This document shows, piece after piece, positions 39,136 to 46,449 of a stretch of 64,000 nt of DNA. The notes beneath the pieces were generated by a model. The model ran no database searches. It saw only the letters and a program-made list of their open reading frames with translations, and was not told where the DNA came from. Numbering within the stretch: position 1 is the first letter of the stretch; every line of letters starts with the position of its first letter. This DNA comes from Candidatus Aenigmatarchaeota archaeon (GTDB lineage: Archaea > Aenigmatarchaeota > Aenigmatarchaeia > Aenigmatarchaeales > JACQIB01), in assembly GCA_016198755.1 (NCBI GenBank), contig JACQIB010000001.1, positions 94,001 through 158,000 on the forward strand, read 5' to 3'. Both the position numbers and the translations under genes were made by a program.

Positions 39136-39209
39136 ACGGAACCCCCCCAAACTATTAATCACTTTATAGTAGTGATAGCTTTATATATCGCGAAAACCTA
39201 TTGTTTGTT

Positions 39210-40457
39210 ATGGCAGAACAGGAAACTGGATGGTTCGACCTGTCCATAGAGCAGAGGTTTTCTACCCTTATTTCTGCATTAGGAAATGATCTAAGAAATG
39301 TTATGGTAGCACATGTTCTGCCCAGACAGGCATTCAAAGATAGGAGACAAATAGCTGCAGATTTTTCGAGCTTCGTAGACGCATCAGACAAAAGGCTGAA
39401 AATGCCAATTCCAACTTCTATAGAATCCCACCTTAACAATGTTTTGGTTCCATTATGGGCAGAGGAAAGTCCTGATGGAGGCAGCTGGAGACTTACACAA
39501 GCAGGTTACAGGATAGCAGCACCAGCCGCTGCGCATGCAATAGCTACATCTGTAGAGCTAGGCACAATGAACTCTATTTTAGGCTTTACAAAAAAGGGCG
39601 GTTTTACAACATCCCCATACAAAAGGGCAATAATATTGGAGAATCTATACGAAACAACAGGAGGTGATGGAAAGCATATTTCTATAAGCGAAAGCGATTT
39701 GCAGCGCAGAATAGGATTTAGAAATTCTTCTCTATCCAAGCACCTTCCAGCCCTAAAGGATGCTGGAATGGTAAAGTACGATTCTGTTTCAGCTGAGGAT
39801 ATGGGAGCGCAACTATACAAGTGGAAAGAGGGCAGACCAGAAGATGTGCCACCGCTGCCAAAATTTGCAATAACCTTGGATGTGGCCAGAGCTCTCAAAA
39901 ACTCTAAGGATCCGATGGACTATAAATCCATTGCCTCTATGTTAGGAATACCTCCAACAAGAGTTTCAACTGTACTGAATTATCTTTCAGAGAATGGTTA
40001 TGTAGAAAGTGTAAGCGGTTTTGTAAGGGGAAAGAAAATGTCAGTGGTTAAAATTTCTGACAATGGAGTAGCTTTGATAGATAGGTTTATAGAACCTTTG
40101 AGAGCTACTTCTGTCACCAGACATCCTTCAAAAGAACTTAGAGATTCATCAGACATTTATGGAGGTCGCAGGACACTTGCTGTCGAGCATAACACAGCAG
40201 TTATGGTAGCTTATCAGAGCGAGCTAACTAGAGGAGAGACAAACAGGCATTCACAGGTTATTGGTATGCTCGGGGAAAAGCCTATGAGAATAGTTGATAT
40301 AGAAGAGGTTATTGGTGTTCCTCCAGCCAGATATTTGAGGGACTTAGTTGCTGGTGGCTATGTTCAAAAGAGGAGAGGTTGCCCATCAGACCCTGGAAAA
40401 GGACATGGAGTTTGGTACAGCCGCACATCAAGGCCATTTTCCAGCCCAGCACTTTAA
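39210..40457 (+). CDS. Multi-winged-helix putative regulator
   Basis: The 415-residue protein from ATG 39210 appears to contain several winged-helix units. One spans about residues 145-195 (HISISESDLQRRIGFRNSSLSKHLPALKDAGMVKY), one about 225-280 (DYKSIASMLGIPPTRVSTVLNYLSENGYVESV) and one about 345-385 (PMRIVDIEEVIGVPPARYLRDLVAGGYVQKR). An N-terminal domain of about 130 residues is unassigned. It is soluble with no ligand motif. It may be a DNA-binding regulator or a chromosome-associated scaffold. It is stand-alone, convergent to cdd. Confidence 0.65.
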   Translation: MAEQETGWFDLSIEQRFSTLISALGNDLRNVMVAHVLPRQAFKDRRQIAADFSSFVDASDKRLKMPIPTSIESHLNNVLVPLWAEESPDGGSWRLTQAGYRIAAPAAAHAIATSVELGTMNSILGFTKKGGFTTSPYKRAIILENLYETTGGDGKHISISESDLQRRIGFRNSSLSKHLPALKDAGMVKYDSVSAEDMGAQLYKWKEGRPEDVPPLPKFAITLDVARALKNSKDPMDYKSIASMLGIPPTRVSTVLNYLSENGYVESVSGFVRGKKMSVVKISDNGVALIDRFIEPLRATSVTRHPSKELRDSSDIYGGRRTLAVEHNTAVMVAYQSELTRGETNRHSQVIGMLGEKPMRIVDIEEVIGVPPARYLRDLVAGGYVQKRRGCPSDPGKGHGVWYSRTSRPFSSPAL

Positions 40458-40460
40458 TTA

Positions 40461-40907
40461 TTATTTCCCTTCCAGAGTTTTAGGCCCAAAGGGGTAAGGA
40501 AGCAGATCTTTTATTGTTGCAATCAAAACCCTGTCCTTCCTTGTGTTTGAAGAGATAACCTCAACCCCCCCTCCCGCAAACTCAAACAAAATCTGTCTAC
40601 ACTCCCCGCAGGGACCGCAAACATCCTTTGTATCATGATTATCTCCCTTTGCAATAACAGCCATAGATTTGAACTTTTTGTGTCCCATAGAAACAGCTTT
40701 TGCAATAGCAGCCACCTCAGCATGCACAACATGGTATACAGCATTCTCCACATTCGTTGCCCCAACAATTTCTCCACTTTCAGTAAGAACAGCGGCTCCA
40801 ACTGAAAACCCAGAATATGGACTATATGAGTTTTCCATAACCTTCTCAGCAGCATCCAAGAGCATTTTTTGTTCTTTGTTAAGTTTAGTATAGTTTGTTT
40901 CAATCAT
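40461..40907 (-). CDS. cdd: Cytidine deaminase
   Basis: The 148-residue homotetramer-type cytidine deaminase converts cytidine to uridine in pyrimidine salvage. SPYSGFSVGAAVL near residues 28-40 and GATNVENAVYHVVHAEVAAIAKAV carry the HAE motif (zinc His and catalytic Glu, about 62-64). CGPCGECRQILFEF near 97-110 gives the PCxxC zinc Cys pair. The C-terminal LLPYPFGPKTL is family-typical. It is monocistronic with an AT-rich upstream region. Confidence 0.95.
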   Translation of the reverse strand: MIETNYTKLNKEQKMLLDAAEKVMENSYSPYSGFSVGAAVLTESGEIVGATNVENAVYHVVHAEVAAIAKAVSMGHKKFKSMAVIAKGDNHDTKDVCGPCGECRQILFEFAGGGVEVISSNTRKDRVLIATIKDLLPYPFGPKTLEGK

Positions 40908-41054
40908 AAAAGAACTCTGAAAATCAAGGATATAAATCTATTTGCCAAGCCAATATGCAAACTCCCCCCTTTCTCTGCATAACAAAACCTTCCTGTTTCG
41001 TATTATCAGTCTCTGTGCATATGAGCTATTTTAATATGACTATTTACACTCCAA

Positions 41055-42365
41055 CTATCCAATAGGGGTTGTTGTGAAGAAATTTACTGTGTACGTTTTC
41101 CCATTTAGGCTAATGGACTGCATACCCCTGAAATTTTCCTTGTTAAAATCTATTGAAATATTTGCAGAGAAAAACCTTTTGACTTTTGAAGAACCGTCCC
41201 AAACAAGGCTGTCCCTGACTCCCTGATCAACTTCGTACGTGCCGGAAATTGTAAAATCATTGTTCTCTATTATCTCCCCCGCATAAAGCCACTTTCCCCC
41301 CTCAAAATTCAGCTCCCCAGTAAACCCGCGCGGGTCGAATTCTACCATTGTAGAATTTACAAAATTTACTTTGCTGTTTTCAAATGGAAACAGCCAAATG
41401 CCATCCGAGTCTTTAATTGTAACATTGCTGTTCCTCAGGAACAGCCCCCACTCATTGTAAACATTTACATTTTCAATATGCACACTTCCGAAATCCAGAT
41501 TTGTATATGTTTCACTCTTCAATCCCTCGAATTGCGTTGTTTTGTTTTTTATTTCCTGGAAAACAAACTTGTTAAGGTTGGAATTTTTTACTGTCACTTT
41601 TGAGGTCTCGTCTGCAAATACGCTCCAACCACGCTCATACGGCCCTTTTTTCTTTGGAGGGAGTATTTTTGAATTTTCGATTGTAATTCCCAATACAGAA
41701 AAGTTATCAATATTTCCGGTCTTTAGGTTTTCAATTGTTCCAGCTTCCCCAGGCCCATAAAAAAGGCCTATAGAACCCACTTCAGAATCCTTTATAGAAC
41801 CTTTAACTTGACAGCAAACCTGCAAAATTCCAAAAGCCCCATCCTCTTCAGCTATATCATAGCTAGAATGCAGGCGCGAGCCATTTTTTATTACAAATTC
41901 TACCCCGTTAACTAGGTTCATAACATTGTAAAATGTAGAATTATCAATTAAAATTGAAGAGGTATCGTATGCAGTAAGGTATAGGTTTGCAGGGTCATCA
42001 ATTGGAGGCACAAGCCTGCTATTTATAATTTCCAGTGTGGAGTTTCCATGCATTAAAATTTCAGCCCGCGGCCCCTGCTTTTTTACTATAACATTACTGT
42101 TTCCAATTGTCAGTTTGGCATTGTCAAACAGTTCAATATTACCTATCTGAACATAGTTAGGCTTGTTTTCTATAACCATCTCCTGATTGCCAGAGAGACT
42201 TATTTTTCCCTCATGTGTTTCCAATTGGGTTGTAGAAGTTTCAATCTGGGTTGTAGTGACTTCCGCTTGGGATGTGTTGCTTTCCCCCTGAGATGTTTGC
42301 CCTGTGCATCCGGCAGCAAAAACAGCCAAACCCAGCAGCAAAAATAGCAAAACCAGTTTTTTCAT
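41055..42365 (-). CDS. Lipoprotein with probable parallel beta-helix
   Basis: The 436-residue protein starts MKKLVLLFLLLGLAVFAAGC, giving a lipobox FAAGC, then a Thr/Gln-rich tether (TTTQIETSTTQLE). The remaining 380 residues consist of short hydrophobic strands with regularly spaced Asn and Ser (IEIINSRLV, VTVKNSNL, VHIENVNVYN, VTIKDSDG), the look of a right-handed parallel beta-helix as in pectate-lyase-like or surface adhesin repeats. It is probably displayed on the outer face of the membrane. The ligand is unknown. The start at 42365 lies 31 bases from the tRNA-Lys 3' end. Confidence 0.7.
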   Translation of the reverse strand: MKKLVLLFLLLGLAVFAAGCTGQTSQGESNTSQAEVTTTQIETSTTQLETHEGKISLSGNQEMVIENKPNYVQIGNIELFDNAKLTIGNSNVIVKKQGPRAEILMHGNSTLEIINSRLVPPIDDPANLYLTAYDTSSILIDNSTFYNVMNLVNGVEFVIKNGSRLHSSYDIAEEDGAFGILQVCCQVKGSIKDSEVGSIGLFYGPGEAGTIENLKTGNIDNFSVLGITIENSKILPPKKKGPYERGWSVFADETSKVTVKNSNLNKFVFQEIKNKTTQFEGLKSETYTNLDFGSVHIENVNVYNEWGLFLRNSNVTIKDSDGIWLFPFENSKVNFVNSTMVEFDPRGFTGELNFEGGKWLYAGEIIENNDFTISGTYEVDQGVRDSLVWDGSSKVKRFFSANISIDFNKENFRGMQSISLNGKTYTVNFFTTTPIG

Positions 42366-42412
42366 GGTTCCTATAACCTTTGGCAGCATAAAAATTGGTG
42401 GGCCCGGAGGGA

Positions 42413-42462
42413 GTTTCGAACCTCAAGGGAGAGGTTGAAAGGAGATACGTAGTTTCTCCTTC
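42413..42462 (-). other. T-loop intron (59/60) of tRNA-Lys(TTT)
   Basis: 50-nt intron. Central helix T-loop TTCG with intron CGAA gives four Watson-Crick pairs; the outer helix is the T-stem. Hairpin GGAGA/TCTCC is followed by AACCTC/GAGGTT. The 19-base hairpin block at 42441-42459 is identical to the tRNA-Leu intron block at 21672-21690. Confidence 0.87.
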
Positions 42463-42484
42463 TTCGAACCCTCGACTCTCGGGT

Positions 42485-42509
42485 CTGAAGAGTGCTGCTC
42501 TCGCAGTAT
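42485..42509 (-). other. 25-nt intron nested in the 3' splice site of the tRNA-Lys(TTT) anticodon intron
   Basis: On the minus strand GAAG (42512-42515) pairs with CTTC (42487-42490) as a perfect central helix. Bulges are AA|A and AG|A, with an inner hairpin CTGC-GAGA-GCAG. Its removal creates GAAG-AA|A, the sequence needed to pair with anticodon-loop CTTT and splice the remaining 93-nt intron. The outer helix is weak. Confidence 0.68.
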
Positions 42510-42602
42510 TTCTTCCTGTCATCGCCTGAGCTATGAAGACCCAGGCTGCACATGCTTTTATCTGGTGCGGGCATATTCTGCAACACTTCTGCGTGCCGCA
42601 GA
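42510..42602 (-). other. 93-nt anticodon-loop intron (37/38) of tRNA-Lys(TTT)
   Basis: It starts with hairpin TCTGCG-GCA-CGCAGA and contains GCCTG/CAGGC. The central helix CTTT/GAAG becomes contiguous with A38 only after the 25-nt intron is removed. Confidence 0.7.
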
Positions 42603-42717
42603 TAAAAGCCCGATACTCTACCAGACTGAGTTACGGGCCCAGATAACAGAAATTGGTAAAGAAGCTTATAAAGGCTTTATATTCAGCCTCTGCAAAGAAT
42701 ATTTGAGGTGTTAGTTA

Positions 42718-42924
42718 ATGCCAACAAAAACAATGTCTAAAACTTCAGGTGGAACCTGTAATGGATGCGGCTGCGGCTGCCCTCACCACAGATGGGCAAT
42801 GAGCATAGCCCTTATAGTAGCAGGTGCTGTTTACGTGTATACAGCTAACTGGGGCTATACATTAGCTGCCTTAGGTATTTTGGGCCTGCTAAGCGGGTTC
42901 TGCAAGTGTTGTGGCCACAAGTAA
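42718..42924 (+). CDS. Small Cys-rich membrane protein
   Basis: A 68-residue protein from ATG 42718. An N-terminal Cys cluster (CNGCGCGCPHHR, four Cys and two His) precedes two hydrophobic segments (about residues 27-42 and 46-60). CKCCGHK ends the chain. The Cys/His clusters on both sides of the membrane region would bind metal, probably zinc. The family is not recognised. TTTATA lies about 45 bases upstream as a possible promoter. Confidence 0.65.
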   Translation: MPTKTMSKTSGGTCNGCGCGCPHHRWAMSIALIVAGAVYVYTANWGYTLAALGILGLLSGFCKCCGHK

Positions 42925-42977
42925 ATTTTTATATTTTCTTTATTTTTCTTCTCCCTAGCTTTGGCTACAGAATAAAA

Positions 42978-43053
42978 TGGCGCTCGGGGTGGGATTTGAA
43001 CCCACGTTAGTGACTCGACAGGCCACTATACTAGACCACTATACGACCCGAGC
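42978..43053 (-). tRNA. tRNA-Asp(GTC)
   Basis: A 76-nt uninterrupted tRNA. The acceptor stem GCTCGGG pairs with CCCGAGC, discriminator G, with encoded CCA. The anticodon stem is GTGGC/GTCAC with loop CTGTCGA, and the T-arm GTGGG-TTCAAAT-CCCAC. A T-run follows the CCA and may terminate transcription. It was probably next to the 5S rRNA gene before the HEPN/MNT island inserted. Confidence 0.97.
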
Positions 43054-43111
43054 CCAGAAAACTATTGAACCCTATGCTTTAATAGCTTTACTGGGACGGC
43101 ATGAGAAAAAA

Positions 43112-43135
43112 TAAAAAGATGGTCACGGTGTTTTC
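43112..43135. repeat. Displaced 5S rRNA 3'-end copy (att-like repeat, distal)
   Basis: TAAAAAGATGGTCAC at 43112-43126 is identical to 44208-44222, and similarity continues for about nine more bases. On the minus strand ACCGTGACC here is a perfect complement of the 5S 5' end GGTCACGGT, followed by the same T5 terminator. Confidence 0.7.
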
Positions 43136-43137
43136 AA

Positions 43138-43623
43138 TCAAATTAATTTGAACCTTTTCCTTAAGGTTTCTATATCTTCATTTCCTAAGTTTTTGATTAT
43201 AAGTTTTAATTGTATAACAAAATTCTCAGCTTTCGATACCATATCGTGCGCGGAGTCTTTTATAACACCGACATTCTTTTTGGAAGAAACATAATACTGT
43301 TTATCTATTCTTTCATCTTTTGCAAATGATATTGTTTTGAACAGGTCCGGTCTATTGAACAATTTTTGCAATAGTAAAATAGATCCTGAATGATTTTCGC
43401 ATTTTATTCCTATTTTGAACAGTAGTGCTGTTAAAGAGTTGTACATAGCATAATACGACATTGAAATGGAGTTTTCATAGAGGTCATTATTTAGCAAAAG
43501 CGTGGCTGATTTTATGCAAGCTTCAGATTTTTCCAAATAAGATGAACATATTTCTTCTGAGGGGTTTACAAGTTCCAGTGCTTTGCTGGCTTTAAGCTTG
43601 CTGAAAAAATCTTGTTTTTCCAT
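43138..43623 (-). CDS. HEPN-domain protein (putative toxin of a HEPN/MNT pair)
   Basis: The 161-residue protein from ATG 43623 has GGAGG seven bases upstream. ENSISMSYYAMYNSLTALLFKIGIKCENHSG is the characteristic HEPN helix pair, followed by a third helix with ERIDKQYYVSSKK. The classical RxxxxH ribonuclease motif is not evident, so its activity may differ from known HEPN RNases. It overlaps the upstream MNT gene by 32 bases and is co-transcribed with it. Base composition is AT-rich relative to neighbours. Confidence 0.82.
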   Translation of the reverse strand: MEKQDFFSKLKASKALELVNPSEEICSSYLEKSEACIKSATLLLNNDLYENSISMSYYAMYNSLTALLFKIGIKCENHSGSILLLQKLFNRPDLFKTISFAKDERIDKQYYVSSKKNVGVIKDSAHDMVSKAENFVIQLKLIIKNLGNEDIETLRKRFKLI

Positions 43624-44131
43624 AAAAATCCTCCACACCTCTTAATATTATATGGTTTTTTATTATCTCTTTTATAAGATTTGAATCCAAATCAAAGTCG
43701 CCAATTTTCACCTTTATTTTTGAATTTGTAAACTCTATAGAATCCTTTACTTTTTTATTTTTCGTTTCTACGTATATATCTATATCACTTTCATTCTTTG
43801 CTGCAAATTTTGCATAGCTGCCAAATAAGATTATAAGATTCTCTTGGCATTCCTTCAGTAGGCCCTCTATTATAATACCCAATTCAGGATACAACTTTAC
43901 TAATTTTATTAAATTGTATCTTTCTGCATTAAAGACATACGTTTGGGCTTCTAAATTCTTCTTTAGATAAAAAACCTTGTTTTTACCTTCTTTCTTATAG
44001 TCTAAAACACAGCACTTTACTAAATTGTTTAATTTCCTCTCTACCGTTGAGTGAGATACCTTCAATTCCTTTGCAATGCCCCTCAAGTGCATTCTCCCGC
44101 CTATAAGGCGGAGTATTATTTCGTATTCCAT
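43592..44131 (-). CDS. MNT nucleotidyltransferase with N-terminal winged helix (putative antitoxin)
   Basis: From ATG 44131 the 179-residue protein starts with a winged helix (MHLRGIAKELKVSHSTVERKLNNLVK). It continues with a minimal nucleotidyltransferase, whose GSYAKFAAKNESDIDIYVE carries the GS and DxD metal-binding residues. In characterised pairs the MNT protein silences its HEPN partner by AMPylation. I prefer 44131 over ATG 44161 because a 40-bp palindrome occupies 44133-44172, and the HTH would bind it for autoregulation. Confidence 0.82.
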   Translation of the reverse strand: MEYEIILRLIGGRMHLRGIAKELKVSHSTVERKLNNLVKCCVLDYKKEGKNKVFYLKKNLEAQTYVFNAERYNLIKLVKLYPELGIIIEGLLKECQENLIILFGSYAKFAAKNESDIDIYVETKNKKVKDSIEFTNSKIKVKIGDFDLDSNLIKEIIKNHIILRGVEDFYGKTRFFQQA

Positions 44132-44132
44132 A

Positions 44133-44172
44133 TTGTACCATTTTTGATACATATGTATCATTATTGGTACAA
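44133..44172. promoter_or_regulatory. 40-bp palindromic operator of the HEPN/MNT operon
   Basis: TTGTACC...GGTACAA arms are centred on the perfect 16-mer TGATACATATGTATCA (44145-44160). A minus-strand TATA box TTTATATAG lies just upstream (44174-44182). The element therefore sits between promoter and start codon, as expected for autorepression. Confidence 0.7.
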
Positions 44173-44207
44173 TACTATATAAAGCTTATGTTTGTCAAAT
44201 TAAAAGT

Positions 44208-44231
44208 TAAAAAGATGGTCACAGCGTCTTT
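44208..44231. repeat. 5S rRNA 3'-end repeat (att-like, proximal)
   Basis: This is the proximal copy of the repeat at 43112-43135. It covers the last bases of the present 5S rRNA gene and its T5 terminator. Here the 5S 3' strand reads GCTGTGACC, giving two wobble pairs with the 5' end. Confidence 0.7.
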
Positions 44232-44331
44232 CGCTTCCCACGTTTTCCGCAGTACAACGAAAATCCCTGGCGCGATTCACTACCGTGTTCGGAATGGGAA
44301 CGGGTCTTGCCGCGCCGGTTTGACCGTGACC
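44217..44331 (-). rRNA. rrf: 5S ribosomal RNA
   Basis: The minus strand reads GGTCACGGTC at the 5' end and GACGCTGTGACC at the 3' end, forming the terminal helix. The internal block ACCCGTTCCCATTCCGAACACGG is the universally conserved 5S loop B/C region. About 115 nt. It is separate from 16S/23S. A T5 run follows. Confidence 0.93.
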
Positions 44332-44438
44332 AGTATTTCCTACACCCCCAAAGTATAAAAGCCTTAGCTTTTCCGACTTTGCCGCTAAAGATATGCTTTT
44401 ATAGATTGCTGTCCAATAGAGAGCAGTGAGAAAAATGG

Positions 44439-44651
44439 GTGGCCTACAAAAGTTCGGAAGAAAGAATATTGAACTTGCTTAGCTCCAGCCCCCGCTCCAT
44501 TTCTGAACTGATTTCTTTAACAGGTGTTCCGGAAAGGACTTTGCGCTTCCATATTTCTGCACTCCGCTCCCGAAGAATGGTTTGTGAGGGTTTTTCTGTT
44601 TCTGACAGAAGAAGGAAAATACTTTATTCAGGAGGTGCGAAAAATGGGTGA
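44439..44651 (+). CDS. Small winged-helix DNA-binding protein
   Basis: The 70-residue protein starts at GTG 44439. SISELISLTGVPERTLRFHISALRSRRMV is an HTH recognition unit and DRRRKILYSGG a wing, resembling ArsR/MarR-type domains without an effector part. Its stop overlaps the GTG start of the next gene. A nearby ATG (44435) in another frame yields only a 15-codon ORF. It is probably co-transcribed with the GNAT and M23 genes and may regulate them. Confidence 0.65.
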   Translation: MAYKSSEERILNLLSSSPRSISELISLTGVPERTLRFHISALRSRRMVCEGFSVSDRRRKILYSGGAKNG

Positions 44652-45778
44652 GGAACGGAAGTTCTAGAACAGGAACATATACTGGTGGCCCAGAGCTATT
44701 TTACAGCTTTGTTTCAGAACATGGATTTGACTATATTAAAAGGGAGGTTGAGCCTTTCATGCCAACATTTCCACACTGGATTGGCGTTGGTCCCTCAAGG
44801 AGAAAAATTGATGCTGTAACACCCTACAGGGATGACATGGAAAGGAACAGAAGAATAAAACCTTCTTCTGAAATAACACCTTTTTCTGTTAGTAGACAGG
44901 CTGCGAGGATATTGATTAATAGAATAGATGGAAAAATGGAAATGTACCCGCCTGCTGAAAGGATATGTGATATAAGGATTCCTGTGGAGGAGACAGAGTT
45001 TACAGTCGGTGTTGCAGATGCGCTCTCAGAAGCCGGCTATATTATAGAGGCAATAAATCCCAATCTCTATACAATAAACGGGAAAAACTATACTGTAAAT
45101 GATTTCGGTAAAACATCGAGGTGTAGGCTTGCCGTATTCCCACAGCGCCAAAGGTTTTTGGCTCGTGTTTTTGAAGATGTTATATGGAACCCGCAGGTAA
45201 GGCCCTTTTCCTTGCCTGCCCTAAGGGAAAGAATTGTCTCCCTTTCAGATTATGAAATACGCAGGGCTAGGATAGAAGATAGCGAAGGCATAGTATCTCT
45301 CTTGGAGCGGACATTTCCAGTATATGAGACATGCAATCTAAGGGAAACTATGCCAAGAATGATTGCTGATACAAGCCCTATAGCCCCTGTTGTTTATGCT
45401 GCTGTCCGCAAATCAGACAATTCTGTTGTTGCTACCTGCACTAATGAGCGCAATCCCTTCCATTTTGCAGAGCTTACAGATGTAGCTTCTGATGCAAACG
45501 GCCTAGGCACAACAATATGCTACCTTTCCCTAGTGGCTGCAAGGGAATTGTATGGTGTTAGAAATTACTGGTCAGATGATGTGTCCCATCCTTCCATGAA
45601 CAGAGTTTCAAAACAGCTCGGCGCTGTTTTCTCTGGCATCCACCCCGTCCAAGTCAAAATAACAACCCGCCAGTTCCAAACAGACCCAAACCCAGTATAC
45701 AGGCTCACAGAAACCCCTCGGGCTATGGATTTATTTGTCTGGACTGGTTCAACAGACTTTGAGAGAGTGTTGGTATGA
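44648..45778 (+). CDS. GNAT acetyltransferase-domain protein with unknown N-terminal domain
   Basis: The 376-residue protein starts at GTG 44648 with GGAGGTG upstream. The C-terminal 170 residues read as a GNAT fold: YEIRRARIEDSEGIVSLLERTFPVYE, VVYAAVRKSDNSVVATCTNE, FAELTDVASDANGLGTTICYLSLVAARELYG (acetyl-CoA loop region) and SMNRVSKQLGAVFSGIHP. This resembles beta-lysine acetyltransferase-like GNATs, but no aminomutase is nearby. The N-terminal 200 residues are unrecognised. It overlaps the M23 gene by four bases. Confidence 0.75.
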   Translation: MRNGSSRTGTYTGGPELFYSFVSEHGFDYIKREVEPFMPTFPHWIGVGPSRRKIDAVTPYRDDMERNRRIKPSSEITPFSVSRQAARILINRIDGKMEMYPPAERICDIRIPVEETEFTVGVADALSEAGYIIEAINPNLYTINGKNYTVNDFGKTSRCRLAVFPQRQRFLARVFEDVIWNPQVRPFSLPALRERIVSLSDYEIRRARIEDSEGIVSLLERTFPVYETCNLRETMPRMIADTSPIAPVVYAAVRKSDNSVVATCTNERNPFHFAELTDVASDANGLGTTICYLSLVAARELYGVRNYWSDDVSHPSMNRVSKQLGAVFSGIHPVQVKITTRQFQTDPNPVYRLTETPRAMDLFVWTGSTDFERVLV

Positions 45779-46443
45779 ACCTGACAGAAATACTGAAAAG
45801 AAATAGAGAGCAAATAGGCAGGATTTTTAATTTACAAAATGCCCAAAAGTTCTTTATCTTTGATTTTTCAGCTTCCAACAAAGAACTGCAAACAATGGAT
45901 ATGGAAAATGCTCTACAGGCTGATCAGTATGTGAAAAATATTTTAAGGGAAAATTCAGCGGATGTTGGTATAGGGAAATACGCTGAAGACAGGGTTATTT
46001 ACAAACACTCCCCGCTCTTTGGAACAGCTCGCACAATACACTTGGGAATAGATATTTTCCTGCCTGCTGGAACAAAAGTTTTTTCACCTCTCCCAGCCAC
46101 AGTACACAGTTTCCAGAACAATAGAGGTATAGGAGACTATGGACCTACAATAATATTGCAGCATGATCTAGAAGGAATTTTATTTTTCACACTCTATGGC
46201 CATTTAAGCCTCGAATCTTTGGAAGGAAAAACAGTGGGGCAGAAAATAGCGCAGGGGGAAATTATAGGAAAGATAGGAACTCTGGATATAAACGGTAACT
46301 GGCCAGAACATGTGCACTTCCAGATAATTGCAGATATGCTTGGAAAGAAAGGGGACTTTCCCGGAGTATGTTCAAGGCAGGACAGAGAATTTTACTTAAA
46401 TAATTGTCCAGATCCGAACCTTATTTTGAAGCTGCAGATTTGA
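45775..46443 (+). CDS. M23-type (LytM-like) metallopeptidase-domain protein
   Basis: The 222-residue protein has an M23 core. HLGIDIFLPAGTKVFSPLPATV gives the HxxxD zinc pair, GPTIILQH and YGHLSLESLEGKTVGQKIAQGEIIGKIG form the sheet, and EHVHFQI carries HxH. There is no signal peptide, so it would be cytosolic unless exported otherwise. M23 enzymes cut peptide cross-links in bacterial cell walls, which archaea lack. A role on another peptide, or acquisition from bacteria, is inferred. It is coupled to the GNAT gene by ATGA overlap. Confidence 0.8.
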   Translation: MNLTEILKRNREQIGRIFNLQNAQKFFIFDFSASNKELQTMDMENALQADQYVKNILRENSADVGIGKYAEDRVIYKHSPLFGTARTIHLGIDIFLPAGTKVFSPLPATVHSFQNNRGIGDYGPTIILQHDLEGILFFTLYGHLSLESLEGKTVGQKIAQGEIIGKIGTLDINGNWPEHVHFQIIADMLGKKGDFPGVCSRQDREFYLNNCPDPNLILKLQI

Positions 46444-46449
46444 ACAAAG

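Larger units (their letters stand above)
42396..42640 (-). tRNA. tRNA-Lys(TTT) with three introns, two of them nested
   Basis: At 245 bases this is the most interrupted tRNA here. The acceptor stem GGGCCCG pairs with CGGGCCC, then A and CCA. The anticodon stem is TCGGG/CCCGA and anticodon TTT is at complement 42604-42606. The 37/38 insertion (42485-42602, 118 nt) resolves into a 93-nt intron whose 3' splice site is split by a 25-nt intron. A 50-nt intron (42413-42462) lies in the T-loop between TTCGAA and T. The spliced T-arm is GAGGG-TTCGAAT-CCCTC. Confidence 0.93.

Noticed and set aside
42371..42586. ORF-like stretches across the tRNA-Lys(TTT) region and over the other interrupted tRNAs
   Set aside because: They lie entirely over tRNA exons and structured introns, have no ribosome site and translate to low-complexity sequence.
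43138..43623. Canonical RxxxxH ribonuclease site in the first HEPN protein
   Set aside because: No Arg-(4 to 6)-His spacing fits on the expected helix; only the helix pattern supports HEPN membership.
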